A stretch of DNA of 64,000 bases, from assembly GCA_045660825.1 (NCBI GenBank), contig JAZREN010000069.1, forward strand, positions 9,212 to 73,211. The letters are read 5' to 3'. The translations under genes were made by a program, and so were the position numbers. This DNA is from HGM04593 sp045660825. Lineage in GTDB: Bacteria; Bacteroidota; Bacteroidia; Bacteroidales; Bacteroidaceae. A model generated the notes under the pieces. The model ran no database searches. It was not told the DNA's origin and saw nothing but the letters and a program-made list of their open reading frames with translations. Below, one piece after another: positions 9,507 through 18,458 of the stretch (its first letter is position 1; each line of letters starts with the position of its first letter).

Positions 9507-10399
9507 CTTGAGCCCAAATATAGGAAAAATAATCCAACCAATATCAACAAAACGTCAAGCGCTTTACTTTTAAGATTCTTCTCTTTCAACAGCAATGCCC
9601 CAAATACGAACGACACGATTACACTGCCACGTCTTATCATAGACACCACAGCAATGAGAGCTCCCTCCTGTGCCAATGCCGTAAAGTAACAGAAATCGGC
9701 AAGACCAAGAAATAGCGAAATCATGGGAATAGACCATCGCCAAATAAACCTGCGCCCACGCTGCGCCGGATTCATGGCATTCATCACTGTTATGATGATA
9801 CCCATGAGCACACATTGGTATATATTGAACCAGGACTGCACCACAATGGGCTCTATGGAGCGCATGAGATACTTGTCGTACAAAGCGCTCACAGCACCGA
9901 ACAATGCAGCCAGGGCAACAAACGCAACCCAACGGTTATTTACAAAGTCAATTCCCTCGCGTTTGCCACTACGGCTGAGCAGATAGACAGATATGATGGC
10001 TATTATGACACCTATCCATTGATATGTATTCAATGTTTCACCAAACAAGAACAGGGCGCCAAGCAACACCAATACCGGGCGTGTTGACTGTATCGGAGAG
10101 ACAATAGTTATAGGCAAGTGCTTTATACCGATGTAGCCACAAAGCCATGAAGACAATACAATGACAGCCTTCAACAGCAGTTGGAGATGCACATCTGCGC
10201 CAACCGATGGCACATACAGTTGCCCCGACGTTACCACCCCGGCATGTGACAGCAATATGAAAGGAGCAAAAAGCAATGACGAAAAAAGAGTGTTCAAGAA
10301 CAACACTGCCAGGACAGAGTTATCCTTCAGCGACACCTTTTTGAAAAAGTCATAGCAGCCAAGCAGCGCTGCCGACATAAAAGCAAGCAGCGCCCACAT
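9503..10399 (-). CDS. EamA/DMT family transporter
   Basis: An inner-membrane protein of about 298 residues with roughly ten hydrophobic segments, built as two EamA repeats (first repeat end SPIQSTRPVLVLLGALFLFGE, second repeat end SMIRRGSVIVSFVFGALLLKEK). Both share the typical pattern of a proline or arginine-containing helix followed by a conserved glutamate. The substrate is unknown. The ATG at 10399 overlaps the truA stop by one base (TGATG); a GTG one codon upstream is the alternative start. Confidence 0.88.
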   Translation of the reverse strand: MWALLAFMSAALLGCYDFFKKVSLKDNSVLAVLFLNTLFSSLLFAPFILLSHAGVVTSGQLYVPSVGADVHLQLLLKAVIVLSSWLCGYIGIKHLPITIVSPIQSTRPVLVLLGALFLFGETLNTYQWIGVIIAIISVYLLSRSGKREGIDFVNNRWVAFVALAALFGAVSALYDKYLMRSIEPIVVQSWFNIYQCVLMGIIITVMNAMNPAQRGRRFIWRWSIPMISLFLGLADFCYFTALAQEGALIAVVSMIRRGSVIVSFVFGALLLKEKNLKSKALDVLLILVGLFFLYLGSR

Positions 10400-11151
10400 C
10401 ACAGATAAACATTATTTGGATATTTAACATCGACAAGGAAGAGTGCCTCGCCCATAGCCGAGTCACCGGCATCGGCACGGGCCTTGTTCTCAATCACCTC
10501 GCGGAAACCGTCAATCGTCATCTTGCCACGCCCAACAAGCAATAGAGTGCCAACGATTGCACGCACCATGTTACGCAGGAAACGGTCGGCCTCAATCTCG
10601 AAGACCCACTCATTCCCCCCAACATTGTGCCAAGCTGCATAAGTCACCTTGCAGTTATTGGTCTTGACGTCGGTATGCAGTTTGCTGAAACTGGTAAAAT
10701 CGGTATACTCATACAACAGTTCGGCAGCGCGGTTCATCGCTTCGAAATCTACCCCCGGCATAACCCTCAGGGCATAACGGCGGGCGAACGGTGACTTGGC
10801 CGTCACAACACGGTAACGGTAACGGCGCGACACAGCGTCAAAACGCGCGTGCGCATCGTCACGAACCCTTTTTATATCACTGACAGCAATATCCGGCGGC
10901 AATATCTTGTTCAGTTTATATATCAGTTGTGCCACATCAATATCGGCAGGCAAATTAGCATGTGCCACCATACACTCGGCATTCACGCCGGTATCGGTGC
11001 GCCCGGCACCCACCACAGGAACAGGGAGACGCAACAAGGTAGCCAGAGCCTCCTCAAGCACCTGTTGCACAGTTATGGCGTTTGGCTGCACTTGCCAACC
11101 ATGGTAGGCTGCGCCATCGTAGGAAAAGAGAATGAAATAGCGGTTTGTCAT
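10399..11151 (-). CDS. truA: tRNA pseudouridine(38-40) synthase TruA
   Basis: Makes pseudouridine at positions 38-40 of the tRNA anticodon arm. The protein has 250 residues. It starts MTNRYFILFSYDGAAYHGWQ; the catalytic aspartate lies in GAGRTDTGVNAECMVAH (about residues 50-66), followed by the second-domain motif FDAVSRRYRYR. I preferred the ATG at 11151, which overlaps the rsmE stop as ATGA, over an upstream in-frame ATG inside rsmE. Confidence 0.96.
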   Translation of the reverse strand: MTNRYFILFSYDGAAYHGWQVQPNAITVQQVLEEALATLLRLPVPVVGAGRTDTGVNAECMVAHANLPADIDVAQLIYKLNKILPPDIAVSDIKRVRDDAHARFDAVSRRYRYRVVTAKSPFARRYALRVMPGVDFEAMNRAAELLYEYTDFTSFSKLHTDVKTNNCKVTYAAWHNVGGNEWVFEIEADRFLRNMVRAIVGTLLLVGRGKMTIDGFREVIENKARADAGDSAMGEALFLVDVKYPNNVYL

Positions 11152-11849
11152 ATCTCGTTCTTCAATATGAAGGTGTGGCATGCAACAAGAGCTGCTGTCT
11201 CGGTGCGCAGACGCGAAGAGCCAAGACTTATTGGCTTATAGCCTGCTTTTACAGCCAAATCAACCTCTTCGGGACTGAAATCCCCCTCGGGTCCAATGAG
11301 TACCGTTGCATCCTCACCGGCAACAAGGACATCCTTCAGAAGCACCCTCTCGCTGTCATAGCAGTGGGCTATATATTTCGCACCGGGACGATCCTGAGCA
11401 ATGAATTTCTTGAAATCGGTCATGTCTGCCACCAAGGGCTTACAATACTTGAGCGACTGCTTCATTGCCGACACCACGATGCGCTCGACACGCTCGGGCT
11501 TCACCACCTTACGCTCCGAGAAACGGCAGTTGAGGAATGTGATAGCATCGAGTCCAATCTCGGTAGCCTTCTCTGCGAACCACTCTATGCGGTCCATGTT
11601 CTTTGTGGGAGCAATTGCAATATGCACATTGCCACGCCAGTTCTTGGGCTTTTCAACCGGTGCACATGGCTCAACATAGCAGTGCTTGCCGGCAATTGAA
11701 GCTATTGCTGTGTTGTAGAGATTTCCTTTGCCATCGGTTATCTCAAGTTCACTGCCCACCGTGAGGCGCAGGACGCGCAATGCATGAGCGGCCTCTTCGT
11801 CTGAGAGTTCCCACGTATTTGCTATTTCGGGTACATAAAAAAGTGCCAT
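11148..11849 (-). CDS. rsmE: 16S rRNA (uracil1498-N3)-methyltransferase RsmE
   Basis: SPOUT-class methyltransferase modifying U1498 of 16S rRNA; 233 residues. The N-terminal PUA-like segment (ELSDEEAAHALRVLRL) is followed by the SPOUT domain with FLNCRFSERK, MKQSLKYCKP, LIGPEGDFSPEEVDLA and SLGSSRLRTETAAL, which form the trefoil-knot SAM site. It lies five bases downstream of the DUF151 gene. Confidence 0.96.
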   Translation of the reverse strand: MALFYVPEIANTWELSDEEAAHALRVLRLTVGSELEITDGKGNLYNTAIASIAGKHCYVEPCAPVEKPKNWRGNVHIAIAPTKNMDRIEWFAEKATEIGLDAITFLNCRFSERKVVKPERVERIVVSAMKQSLKYCKPLVADMTDFKKFIAQDRPGAKYIAHCYDSERVLLKDVLVAGEDATVLIGPEGDFSPEEVDLAVKAGYKPISLGSSRLRTETAALVACHTFILKNEI

Positions 11850-11854
11850 TGTCG

Positions 11855-12436
11855 TTAATTATCGTTGTCTGTATTATTACAGCATGCGCTGTTTTGCGCA
11901 GCATGCCGTGATTCTATCTCCTCCTTGAGTTTGTGAGCCAGTTCGTAGTTCTCCTCCTTGACTGCATTCTCAATTGCCACGCGCAGAGTAGCCTCATCGG
12001 CAGCAGTAATAGGTATGGAGAATGCGCCGTTCTGCTCGTCGCGCACACACATACGCGACAGTAATTCATCCTTTATATATATGGGGGCTGGAGCACGCAA
12101 GGCTATTGCTATTGCATCACTCGTGCGCGAATCGACACAATGCTCAACCTCGCCTTGCCTGTAGCAGAGCTGTGAACAGAAAGTCCCATCACTAATATTG
12201 TTGATGAGGATATACTGCAACTCCACGCCGAACGCCGATGTGACACAGCCAAACAGGTCGTGCGTGAGTGGACGGTCGGTTCTGATGCCGCGAAGTGCAA
12301 ATGCTATTGCCTGCGCCTCAAGGAAACCCAAAGAGACGATTATGCGACGCAGCCCTTCCTTCTCACTGAGCAGAAGCACATGGGCACGTTGGTCCGACAC
12401 CTTGGACATTATATCCGTCACAACAAGCTCTACCAT
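11855..12436 (-). CDS. bifunctional nuclease (DUF151) with UVR-like C-terminus
   Basis: 193 residues. The N-terminal DUF151/BFN domain spans residues 1-140 (IIVSLGFLEAQAIAFALRGI, RPLTHDLFG, DSRTSDAIAIALRAPAPIYI). The C-terminus contains an UVR-like helical hairpin, ENYELAHKLKEEIES. Members of the family have been reported as nucleases, so this is probably a nucleic-acid-acting protein, but its substrate here is unknown. It lies eight bases downstream of the permease gene. Confidence 0.88.
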   Translation of the reverse strand: MVELVVTDIMSKVSDQRAHVLLLSEKEGLRRIIVSLGFLEAQAIAFALRGIRTDRPLTHDLFGCVTSAFGVELQYILINNISDGTFCSQLCYRQGEVEHCVDSRTSDAIAIALRAPAPIYIKDELLSRMCVRDEQNGAFSIPITAADEATLRVAIENAVKEENYELAHKLKEEIESRHAAQNSACCNNTDNDN

Positions 12437-12444
12437 ATCTTGAA

Positions 12445-13698
12445 TTATGCTTTTTTATCTTTGAACACCAATGCAAAGAAAACAGCTATCACCAATGCAT
12501 ATCCGGCGAAGATATACCATGCTATAGGCCAGCCTGCAAAATTTGTCTGGTTTGCGGTAAAGTGGTTGACAACCTCCTGGGCTGCGATGACACCTATTGA
12601 GGCTCCAAGACCGTTTGTCATGAGCATGAACAAACCTTGGGCACTTGAACGCATACTCTCGGGCACCTCCTGGTCAACAAACAGCGAACCGGATATATTG
12701 AAGAAATCAAATGCCACACCATATACTATCATAGAAAGTACAAACAACAACACTCCAGGCATACCGGGGTCACCAACAGCAAAGAAACCGAAACGGAACA
12801 CCCAGCCCAACATTGCAATGAGCATGACTTTTTTGATACCGAATCTCTTGAGGAAGAACGGAATAAGCAGGATGCATAGAGTCTCGGAAAGCTGAGAAAG
12901 TGAGATAAGCATGTTGGTATGCTCTACAGCAAATGTACCGGCATACTGTTCAATGTCGCCAAAACCATTTATAAATGTATTCGCGTAGCCATTGGAAACC
13001 TGCAACGCCGCACCAAGCAACATAGAGAAAATGAAGAACATAGCCATTCTCTTTTGCTTGAAGAGTTTGAACGCATCGAGTCCGAAAGCTGACGCAAGAG
13101 ATTTCTTTCCAGCCGACTTGTCGACAGGACAATTGGGGATAGTCAATGAATAAATCGCCAGCAAGCCACCCCAGACAGCCGAGGTAAAGAACTGGTTGTA
13201 GTTATTCTGGAAGCCTGTAAAGTCAACAAGCAACATAGACACGATGAAACCCACAGTTCCAAATACACGAATTGGCGGGAAAGCCTTAACTGTATCAAGT
13301 CCGGCCTGGTTTAGCACGGTATACGACACAGAGTTGGAAAGTGCCAATGTAGGCATATAGAATGCCACGCTGACAGTGTATGTCCAGAAAAGGTCACCAA
13401 ATACCACGTCGACACCCTTGGTCATTCCAATATAACCGGTAATTCCCATGAACACGGCTGCTACCGCATGGCAGAAAGCGAGCATACGCTGCGCCGGAAC
13501 CCAGCGGTCGGCAATGATACCTATAAGAGCAGGCATAAAAATAGACACAATACCTTGTACCGAATAGAACCAGCCGATATCGCTACCCATACCGGCACTG
13601 CCCAGATAACGTCCCATTGAGGTTAGATAGGCTCCCCAGATGGCAAACTGCATAAAACTCAGAATGATGAGTCTTGTCTTAATACTTGAATTCTGCAT
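12445..13698 (-). CDS. nucleoside permease of the major facilitator superfamily
   Basis: A 417-residue inner-membrane protein with about twelve hydrophobic segments. It resembles the NupG/XapB nucleoside:H+ symporters: start MQFAIWGAYLTSMGRYLG, then SVQGIVSIFMPALIGIIADRWVPAQRMLAFCH and, in the second half, NISGSLFVDQEVPESMRSSAQGLFM. It is first in the six-gene reverse operon ending with the DUF3256 gene. Nucleoside uptake is inferred from family resemblance. Confidence 0.87.
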   Translation of the reverse strand: MQNSSIKTRLIILSFMQFAIWGAYLTSMGRYLGSAGMGSDIGWFYSVQGIVSIFMPALIGIIADRWVPAQRMLAFCHAVAAVFMGITGYIGMTKGVDVVFGDLFWTYTVSVAFYMPTLALSNSVSYTVLNQAGLDTVKAFPPIRVFGTVGFIVSMLLVDFTGFQNNYNQFFTSAVWGGLLAIYSLTIPNCPVDKSAGKKSLASAFGLDAFKLFKQKRMAMFFIFSMLLGAALQVSNGYANTFINGFGDIEQYAGTFAVEHTNMLISLSQLSETLCILLIPFFLKRFGIKKVMLIAMLGWVFRFGFFAVGDPGMPGVLLFVLSMIVYGVAFDFFNISGSLFVDQEVPESMRSSAQGLFMLMTNGLGASIGVIAAQEVVNHFTANQTNFAGWPIAWYIFAGYALVIAVFFALVFKDKKA

Positions 13699-13762
13699 AA
13701 AATATATTTTTATTGTCTTATCACTTACTGCAAACTAATAAACCGCAACATAGTCATTATGT

Positions 13763-14053
13763 TCACCTGAACACTATATCCGTTATCACCTGCGCCTTTA
13801 CATATTCGTTGAGTTTTGCGACAAGCGAACGCCTGTTCATCAGCAGTTCCTGACGCAGCACCGACGATGTGACTGTGACAAAAAGCACCTGGTTATAGAT
13901 TTTCAGGTCCTTGGTATATGTGCACACCGATTGCCCCAACACTTTTGGCCAGGCATTTATGAGACGATATTCGTTGAGCGGAGTCTCCAGCCCCTCCTCA
14001 CGACACATCACGCGCACCAGCTCGGCAATGGATTTGGTTTCACCTCTTTTCAT
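13763..14053 (-). CDS. DUF721/DciA-like protein
   Basis: A 96-residue protein (MKRGETKSIAELVRVMC, INAWPKVLGQSVCTYTKDL, LFVTVTSSVLRQELLMNR) with the DUF721 pattern of W..V.G, then V.V.SS...QEL. DciA members load the replicative helicase; in Bacteroidota this short form usually lies next to recF, as here, where its start overlaps the recF stop as ATGA. A helicase-loading role is a family inference. Confidence 0.85.
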   Translation of the reverse strand: MKRGETKSIAELVRVMCREEGLETPLNEYRLINAWPKVLGQSVCTYTKDLKIYNQVLFVTVTSSVLRQELLMNRRSLVAKLNEYVKAQVITDIVFR

Positions 14054-15162
14054 ACCTCACGCGATTTTAACAGTTCGACACATCCGCTCTGCACTTCAAA
14101 GAGATGAAAAGCGCCATTCACCCCCTCAAGGATGTGATCGATATGCTCACGGTTGACATCCGTGATGAATATCTGCCCGAAATCCTTGCCCGACACAAGT
14201 GAAATTATCTGTTCGACCCTGCGGCTGTCAAGTTTATCAAAGATATCGTCAAGGAGCAACAATGGAGTTTCACGTCCTTTGACACGCAGGAAATCATATT
14301 GCGCAAGCTTCAGCGCCACAAGGAAAGTCTTGTTCTGCCCCTGCGAGCCCTCGCGCCTTAACGGATATCCACCCAGCTGCATGACTAATTCATCACGGTG
14401 CACACCCTTTGAGGTGTGTCCAATGCGACGGTCGTCGGTTCGTGAGCCACGCAGAATGTCAAGCAAATTACCATCGGCAAGATGCGAACGGTAGGTCAAC
14501 GACACCTGCTCGTTGCCGCCTGTTATTGAATTATGGAATTTGGTAAATATTGGCACAAGCTCATTTATGAAATCCATGCGGCACCTATTGATACACAATG
14601 CCTCTTCAACCATCATCTCTTCAATGAGTGAAAGCATGTCGGCATCGGGTTCACGTTCGCCACGCAACAACGCATTGCGCTGCTGCAATGCACGGTTATA
14701 ACGTATGAGCGACTGCAGGTACTCCTTGTTATATTGCGAAATCACAACGTCCATAAAACGACGGCGCTCCTCACTGCCACCGGCAATGAGCTCATTGTCG
14801 GCCGGCGACACCATCACAAGCGGAACAGAACCGATGTGGTCGGATAGACGCTCGTACAGTTTGCCATCCTTGCGGAACTGTTTCTTGTCGCCACGCTTCA
14901 GACCACAGGAAACCTCGCTCTCAATACCACTATCACTGCAATAGTTACCCTGCAACATGAAATAAGGCTCATCGTGCATTATATTCGACGAGTCGGATGC
15001 ATTCACCGCACTCTTGCAGAAAGAGAGATAATAAACTGCATCAAGCAAGTTGGTCTTGCCCATTCCATTGCTGCCTATGAGACAGTTTATCTTAGGGGAG
15101 AAATTGACATTCACCTCCCGCAGATTCCTATAGTTGAGTAACGATATTCCGTCAAGTATCAT
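14050..15162 (-). CDS. recF: DNA replication and repair protein RecF
   Basis: ABC-type ATPase that helps RecOR load RecA at single-strand gaps; 370 residues. Walker A GSNGMGKTNLLDAV is at residues 32-45, the signature region includes REGSQGQNKTFLVALKLAQ, and Walker B is LLLLDDIFDKLD near residue 300. A reverse-strand -7-like TATCTTTG lies at 15214-15207, but I see no convincing -33 partner. The gene is co-directional and overlapping with the DUF721 gene. Confidence 0.97.
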   Translation of the reverse strand: MILDGISLLNYRNLREVNVNFSPKINCLIGSNGMGKTNLLDAVYYLSFCKSAVNASDSSNIMHDEPYFMLQGNYCSDSGIESEVSCGLKRGDKKQFRKDGKLYERLSDHIGSVPLVMVSPADNELIAGGSEERRRFMDVVISQYNKEYLQSLIRYNRALQQRNALLRGEREPDADMLSLIEEMMVEEALCINRCRMDFINELVPIFTKFHNSITGGNEQVSLTYRSHLADGNLLDILRGSRTDDRRIGHTSKGVHRDELVMQLGGYPLRREGSQGQNKTFLVALKLAQYDFLRVKGRETPLLLLDDIFDKLDSRRVEQIISLVSGKDFGQIFITDVNREHIDHILEGVNGAFHLFEVQSGCVELLKSREV

Positions 15163-15348
15163 TGTGGGTATATAAAATATTGCAGCGTCCTTCGCTATGT
15201 CAATGGCAAAGATACAAATAAGCGAGCGAGAAATAAGAAGCTTGCTTCATTATTTTTCACAGCGAACGCAAGTATTTTCGAGGTTTACCTCAAAGATAGC
15301 AAGAAACAAGGTATATCCACCCCTTCGGAAGAAAAAAAACCGATATAA

Positions 15349-15380
15349 TTTTCAAGCTAACAATATTTTGTTTATTTTTG
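15349..15380 (+). promoter_or_regulatory. Bacteroidales-type promoter for the TPR gene
   Basis: A perfect -7 box TATTTTTG at 15373-15380 follows, after 20 bases, a TTTT (15349-15352) that differs from the -33 consensus TTTG in one base. It would give a 5' leader of about 60 bases. Confidence 0.5.
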
Positions 15381-15448
15381 CACAATAATACTATGCCATA
15401 GAGTGGCTAAAAACACGTTTGACAAGAAAAATAAATAAAAAATAGACT

Positions 15449-16111
15449 ATGAGCAAGAAAAACGACACACCTATTGCACCAGACGAGGCATTGGGTAAAG
15501 CAGAAGAGTTCGTACTGAAGAACAAGAAGGTATTCATTGGTGTTATTGCAGCAATCATCGTAATTGCAGCACTCAATGCATTCGGTGTATTCTCACCAAA
15601 GAGCAATGAGAACTGTGAGGCCAACCAGGCTATTGCAAACATTGAGTACAAAGTATTTGAAGGCAATTTTGAGGCAGCATTGAACGGCGACGATTTCAAC
15701 ATGGGCTTGCTTGAGATTATCGAGAAATTCGATGGCACAAGCGCAGCAAACAAAGCTAACCTTTATGCAGGAATCGTATATGCACAGCAGAAGCAGTATG
15801 AGGAGGCAATCAAGTATCTTAGCAAGTACGAAGGCAACGACAACATCGTTGCAGCAAAGGCAAAGCAGACACTTGGCAACTGCTACTCACAGACCGGCGA
15901 CATGAAGAAGGCAATAGAGCTTGTTCTCGAGGCTGCTACAATGGCAAACAACATTGCTGTCACACCTGCTTGTTGGAGAGATGCAGCTGCCATGTACGAG
16001 GCACAGGGCAACACTGCAGAGGCGATGAAACTTTACAACAGCATCAAGAACGAGTATCCAAACTCACCAATCGCAAACGAGGCTGAGATTAAAATCAACG
16101 CTGCGAAGTAA
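15449..16111 (+). CDS. membrane-anchored tetratricopeptide repeat protein
   Basis: 220 residues. A cytoplasmic N-terminus of about 30 residues precedes one transmembrane helix (VFIGVIAAIIVIAALNAFGVF), after which TPR-like helical pairs fill residues 90-215 (ANLYAGIVYAQQKQYEEAIKYL, AKQTLGNCYSQTGDMKKAIEL, AAAMYEAQGNTAEAMKLYNSI). This resembles the YfgM-like layout, a periplasmic TPR domain on a membrane anchor, but the partner is unknown. It lies upstream of ribH, with a terminator hairpin between. Confidence 0.85.
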   Translation: MSKKNDTPIAPDEALGKAEEFVLKNKKVFIGVIAAIIVIAALNAFGVFSPKSNENCEANQAIANIEYKVFEGNFEAALNGDDFNMGLLEIIEKFDGTSAANKANLYAGIVYAQQKQYEEAIKYLSKYEGNDNIVAAKAKQTLGNCYSQTGDMKKAIELVLEAATMANNIAVTPACWRDAAAMYEAQGNTAEAMKLYNSIKNEYPNSPIANEAEIKINAAK

Positions 16112-16130
16112 TTCAACTGAAATACTAACC

Positions 16131-16166
16131 AAAAGGCTGTCGCAATAAAACGGGACAGCCTTTTTT
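16131..16166 (+). terminator. rho-independent terminator after the TPR gene
   Basis: AAAGGCTGTC pairs with GACAGCCTTT around a 12-base loop, followed by a T run. It ends 15 bases before ribH, so ribH either has its own promoter or is read by read-through. Confidence 0.8.
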
Positions 16167-16180
16167 AATAGACAGGCAAT

Positions 16181-16663
16181 ATGGCAACAGAATTGAAGAA
16201 CCTTTCATCATACGACCCGTCAAAGGTTGCAAATGGCAAAGGCCGCAGAATTGGCATTGTATATGCCGAGTGGAACGATGAGATAACATACGCGCTACGC
16301 GATGGCGCAGTAAAGACACTCATTGACAACGGCGTTGAGGAGAACGACATAGAGTTGGCAAGCGTTCCAGGCAGTTTTGAGCTTATCTTTGGAGCATCAC
16401 AAATGGTCAAAAGCGGCAAATACGACGCCGTGATTGCCATCGGCTGTGTAATCAGAGGCGACACCCCACATTTTGACTACATTTGCGAAGGCGTAACAGC
16501 GGGACTCTCAAAGCTGAACGTTGAGTATGACACTCCCGTTATTTTTGGCCTTATAACAACAAATAACCTGTTGCAGGCACAGGAGCGCAGCGGCGGCCGC
16601 CTTGGCAATAAAGGCGATGAATGTGCCGTTACGGCTCTGCAAATGATTGCAGGGTTCAAGTAA
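16181..16663 (+). CDS. ribH: 6,7-dimethyl-8-ribityllumazine synthase
   Basis: Penultimate enzyme of riboflavin synthesis, condensing the amino-ribityl uracil with dihydroxybutanone phosphate; 160 residues. Substrate-binding motifs include VPGSFELIFGA (about 64-74), AIGCVIRGDTPHFDYICEGV and FGLITTNNLLQAQER. No other riboflavin gene is in the window. The start follows directly after the upstream terminator. Confidence 0.96.
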   Translation: MATELKNLSSYDPSKVANGKGRRIGIVYAEWNDEITYALRDGAVKTLIDNGVEENDIELASVPGSFELIFGASQMVKSGKYDAVIAIGCVIRGDTPHFDYICEGVTAGLSKLNVEYDTPVIFGLITTNNLLQAQERSGGRLGNKGDECAVTALQMIAGFK

Positions 16664-16770
16664 CGGCGTATCGACAAAACGAGCAGCGATAAGTCGCACG
16701 CAGTGTGGCAAAGTCACACCGTGCGGTGGTTCGCTTTGCCACCCAAGACTTCTGATAGCTTTTCAATAAA
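16664..16770. other. hairpin-rich gap between ribH and ruvC
   Basis: No gene. It contains an imperfect inverted repeat, CGCAC..GTGTG with CACAC.GTGCG (about 16696-16726), that could fold as a hairpin downstream of ribH. Confidence 0.4.
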
Positions 16771-16812
16771 AGAACCCCGACAGGTGATTCATTTCACTTT
16801 GTCGGGGTTCTT
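16771..16812. terminator. bidirectional terminator between ribH and ruvC
   Basis: AGAACCCCGACA pairs with TGTCGGGGTTCT around a 17-base loop. On the reverse strand it includes the last codons and the stop of ruvC, so the hairpin for the ruvC transcript is partly coding. It can also stop transcription arriving from ribH. Confidence 0.7.
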
Positions 16813-17355
16813 GTTTACGAAATCGGCCCAGGAGGAGTATTTTTTCTCACTCACCGGCTTACCGTTTTGCAGATAATGACAGAACGCTGCACCAAGAGCA
16901 TCGGTGGCATCCATGAACTGCGGCATCTCGTCACCGGAGATATTGAGCATGCGACGCAACATATCGGCAACCTGTTCCTTAGACGCAGAACCGTTACCGG
17001 TAATAGCCATCTTAATTTTTAGCGGTGCATATTCATGGATTGGCACCTGGCGGCTTATGGCAGCAGCAATTGCAACACCCTGTGCCCTACCCAACTTGAG
17101 CATACTCTGGACATTCTTTCCAAAGAAAGGAGCTTCAATGGCAAGCTCATCGGGCAGAAAGGAAACAATTAATCCCTGCACCCTTTCGAAAATTTCGCCC
17201 AGTTTCATGTACATATCCTTGCACTTGCGCATATCAATCACGCCCATAGTGATGAGGCGTGCACGGTTTCCGTTCACACCAATGAAGGCATATCCCATAA
17301 TGTTCGTTCCCGGGTCGATACCCATTATAACCTTGTCATCAGCCGCATTTCCCAT
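16789..17355 (-). CDS. ruvC: crossover junction endodeoxyribonuclease RuvC
   Basis: Resolves Holliday junctions in the RuvABC system; 188 residues. The catalytic acidic residues fall in IMGIDPGTNIMGY (about residue 14), AIEAPFFGKN (about 71) and DATDALGAAFCH (about 146-149). It is the last gene of a cdd-phosphatase-ruvC series, one base after the phosphatase stop. Confidence 0.96.
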   Translation of the reverse strand: MGNAADDKVIMGIDPGTNIMGYAFIGVNGNRARLITMGVIDMRKCKDMYMKLGEIFERVQGLIVSFLPDELAIEAPFFGKNVQSMLKLGRAQGVAIAAAISRQVPIHEYAPLKIKMAITGNGSASKEQVADMLRRMLNISGDEMPQFMDATDALGAAFCHYLQNGKPVSEKKYSSWADFVNKNPDKVK

Positions 17356-17356
17356 A

Positions 17357-17821
17357 TCAGTATCCCAAATACTCCAACAAGCCTTTACAGCCCTGCTCTA
17401 TCTCTTTGTATGTCTTGTCAAAATTGCCATGATACCAAGGATCTGAAATATCGGCACCATTGCATGGTTGTGGTTCGTCACTCACAAAGTCGAGCAGCTT
17501 CCACACCTTTCCCTCGCAGTCGCAGCCTATCAGACGCAAGAGGTTGTGTTTATTGTAATCTTCCATAACCACAACCATATCGAAATTGTTGTAGTCATCA
17601 ACTGTAAACTGACGTGCATGATGCCCTGCACTACCAATACCATGCATATAGAGTATCTGCGCCGCCGGTGGATAGATTGAATTGCCAATCTCCTCGCGGC
17701 TTGTAGCCGAAGATTCAATATGCAGTTCTGCACCGGCCTTTGCTGCAAGCGATTTCATCACAAATTCAGCCATTGGAGAACGACAGATGTTTCCATGGCA
17801 CACGAACATTATCTTTTTCAT
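17357..17821 (-). CDS. low-molecular-weight protein-tyrosine phosphatase
   Basis: 154 residues with the LMW-PTP signature CHGNICRS (residues 8-15; catalytic cysteine first) and the acid loop DISDPWYHGNFDKTY near residues 125-139. It removes phosphate from tyrosine in the cytoplasm. Such enzymes can act on Wzc-type kinases, and one is encoded 20 kb away in this window, but it lies in a housekeeping operon between cdd and ruvC, so that link is only a possibility. Confidence 0.93.
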   Translation of the reverse strand: MKKIMFVCHGNICRSPMAEFVMKSLAAKAGAELHIESSATSREEIGNSIYPPAAQILYMHGIGSAGHHARQFTVDDYNNFDMVVVMEDYNKHNLLRLIGCDCEGKVWKLLDFVSDEPQPCNGADISDPWYHGNFDKTYKEIEQGCKGLLEYLGY

Positions 17822-17836
17822 CTCTTTTATAGACTT

Positions 17837-18319
17837 TTATTCAAGGAAACCGGCATCAAAAGAGAGTGGAAGAAGAGCCTTCACTCCGTCTTCTATGACA
17901 TAACACTCCTTAGCGCCATAGAGGATTATACGCATAGCCTTATTGTAACGTTTCTCGGTTTCGAGGATCACCTGGCGGCAAGCCCCACAAGGAGGAATGG
18001 GTTTCTCCAACTCACCCTGATCTGTACGCGCAGCTATGGCAAGGGCCTCAACAGCCAAAGTTGGATATTGCGAGTTTGCCCAGAAGAGAGTTGTACGCTC
18101 GGCACAAAGCCCCGATGGATAGGCTGCGTTCTCCTGGTTTGTGCCACACACTATTGTTCCGTCAGCAAGACGCACTGCTGCCCCGACATTAAAATGAGAA
18201 TACACAGCATAACTGTTGGCTGTTGCAGCACGGGCAGCATCCACAATCTCCCTGTCGGCAGGCTGAAGTTCATCATAGGAACACACATTCACCACTGTAT
18301 TTATTACCATCTCTTTCAT
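17837..18319 (-). CDS. cdd: cytidine deaminase
   Basis: Deaminates cytidine and deoxycytidine to the uridine forms; 160 residues, homotetramer-type. The zinc site is formed by CAERTTLF (about residues 82-89) and PPCGACRQVI (about 119-128). The substrate-binding segment SHFNVGAAV is present. It is the first gene of the operon with the LMW phosphatase and ruvC, 15 bases upstream of the phosphatase. Confidence 0.95.
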   Translation of the reverse strand: MKEMVINTVVNVCSYDELQPADREIVDAARAATANSYAVYSHFNVGAAVRLADGTIVCGTNQENAAYPSGLCAERTTLFWANSQYPTLAVEALAIAARTDQGELEKPIPPCGACRQVILETEKRYNKAMRIILYGAKECYVIEDGVKALLPLSFDAGFLE

Positions 18320-18458
18320 ATGCTTGTTTTTTTAAAATCATTGCGTCTTATTGCAATAAAACAATCCGCTCGCAATTTATTTGTGCGAATTTAAACCAAA
18401 TATTGCGCAAAAACAATTTATTCATTTATTTTGTACTTGAATAACCTATTTATACAAC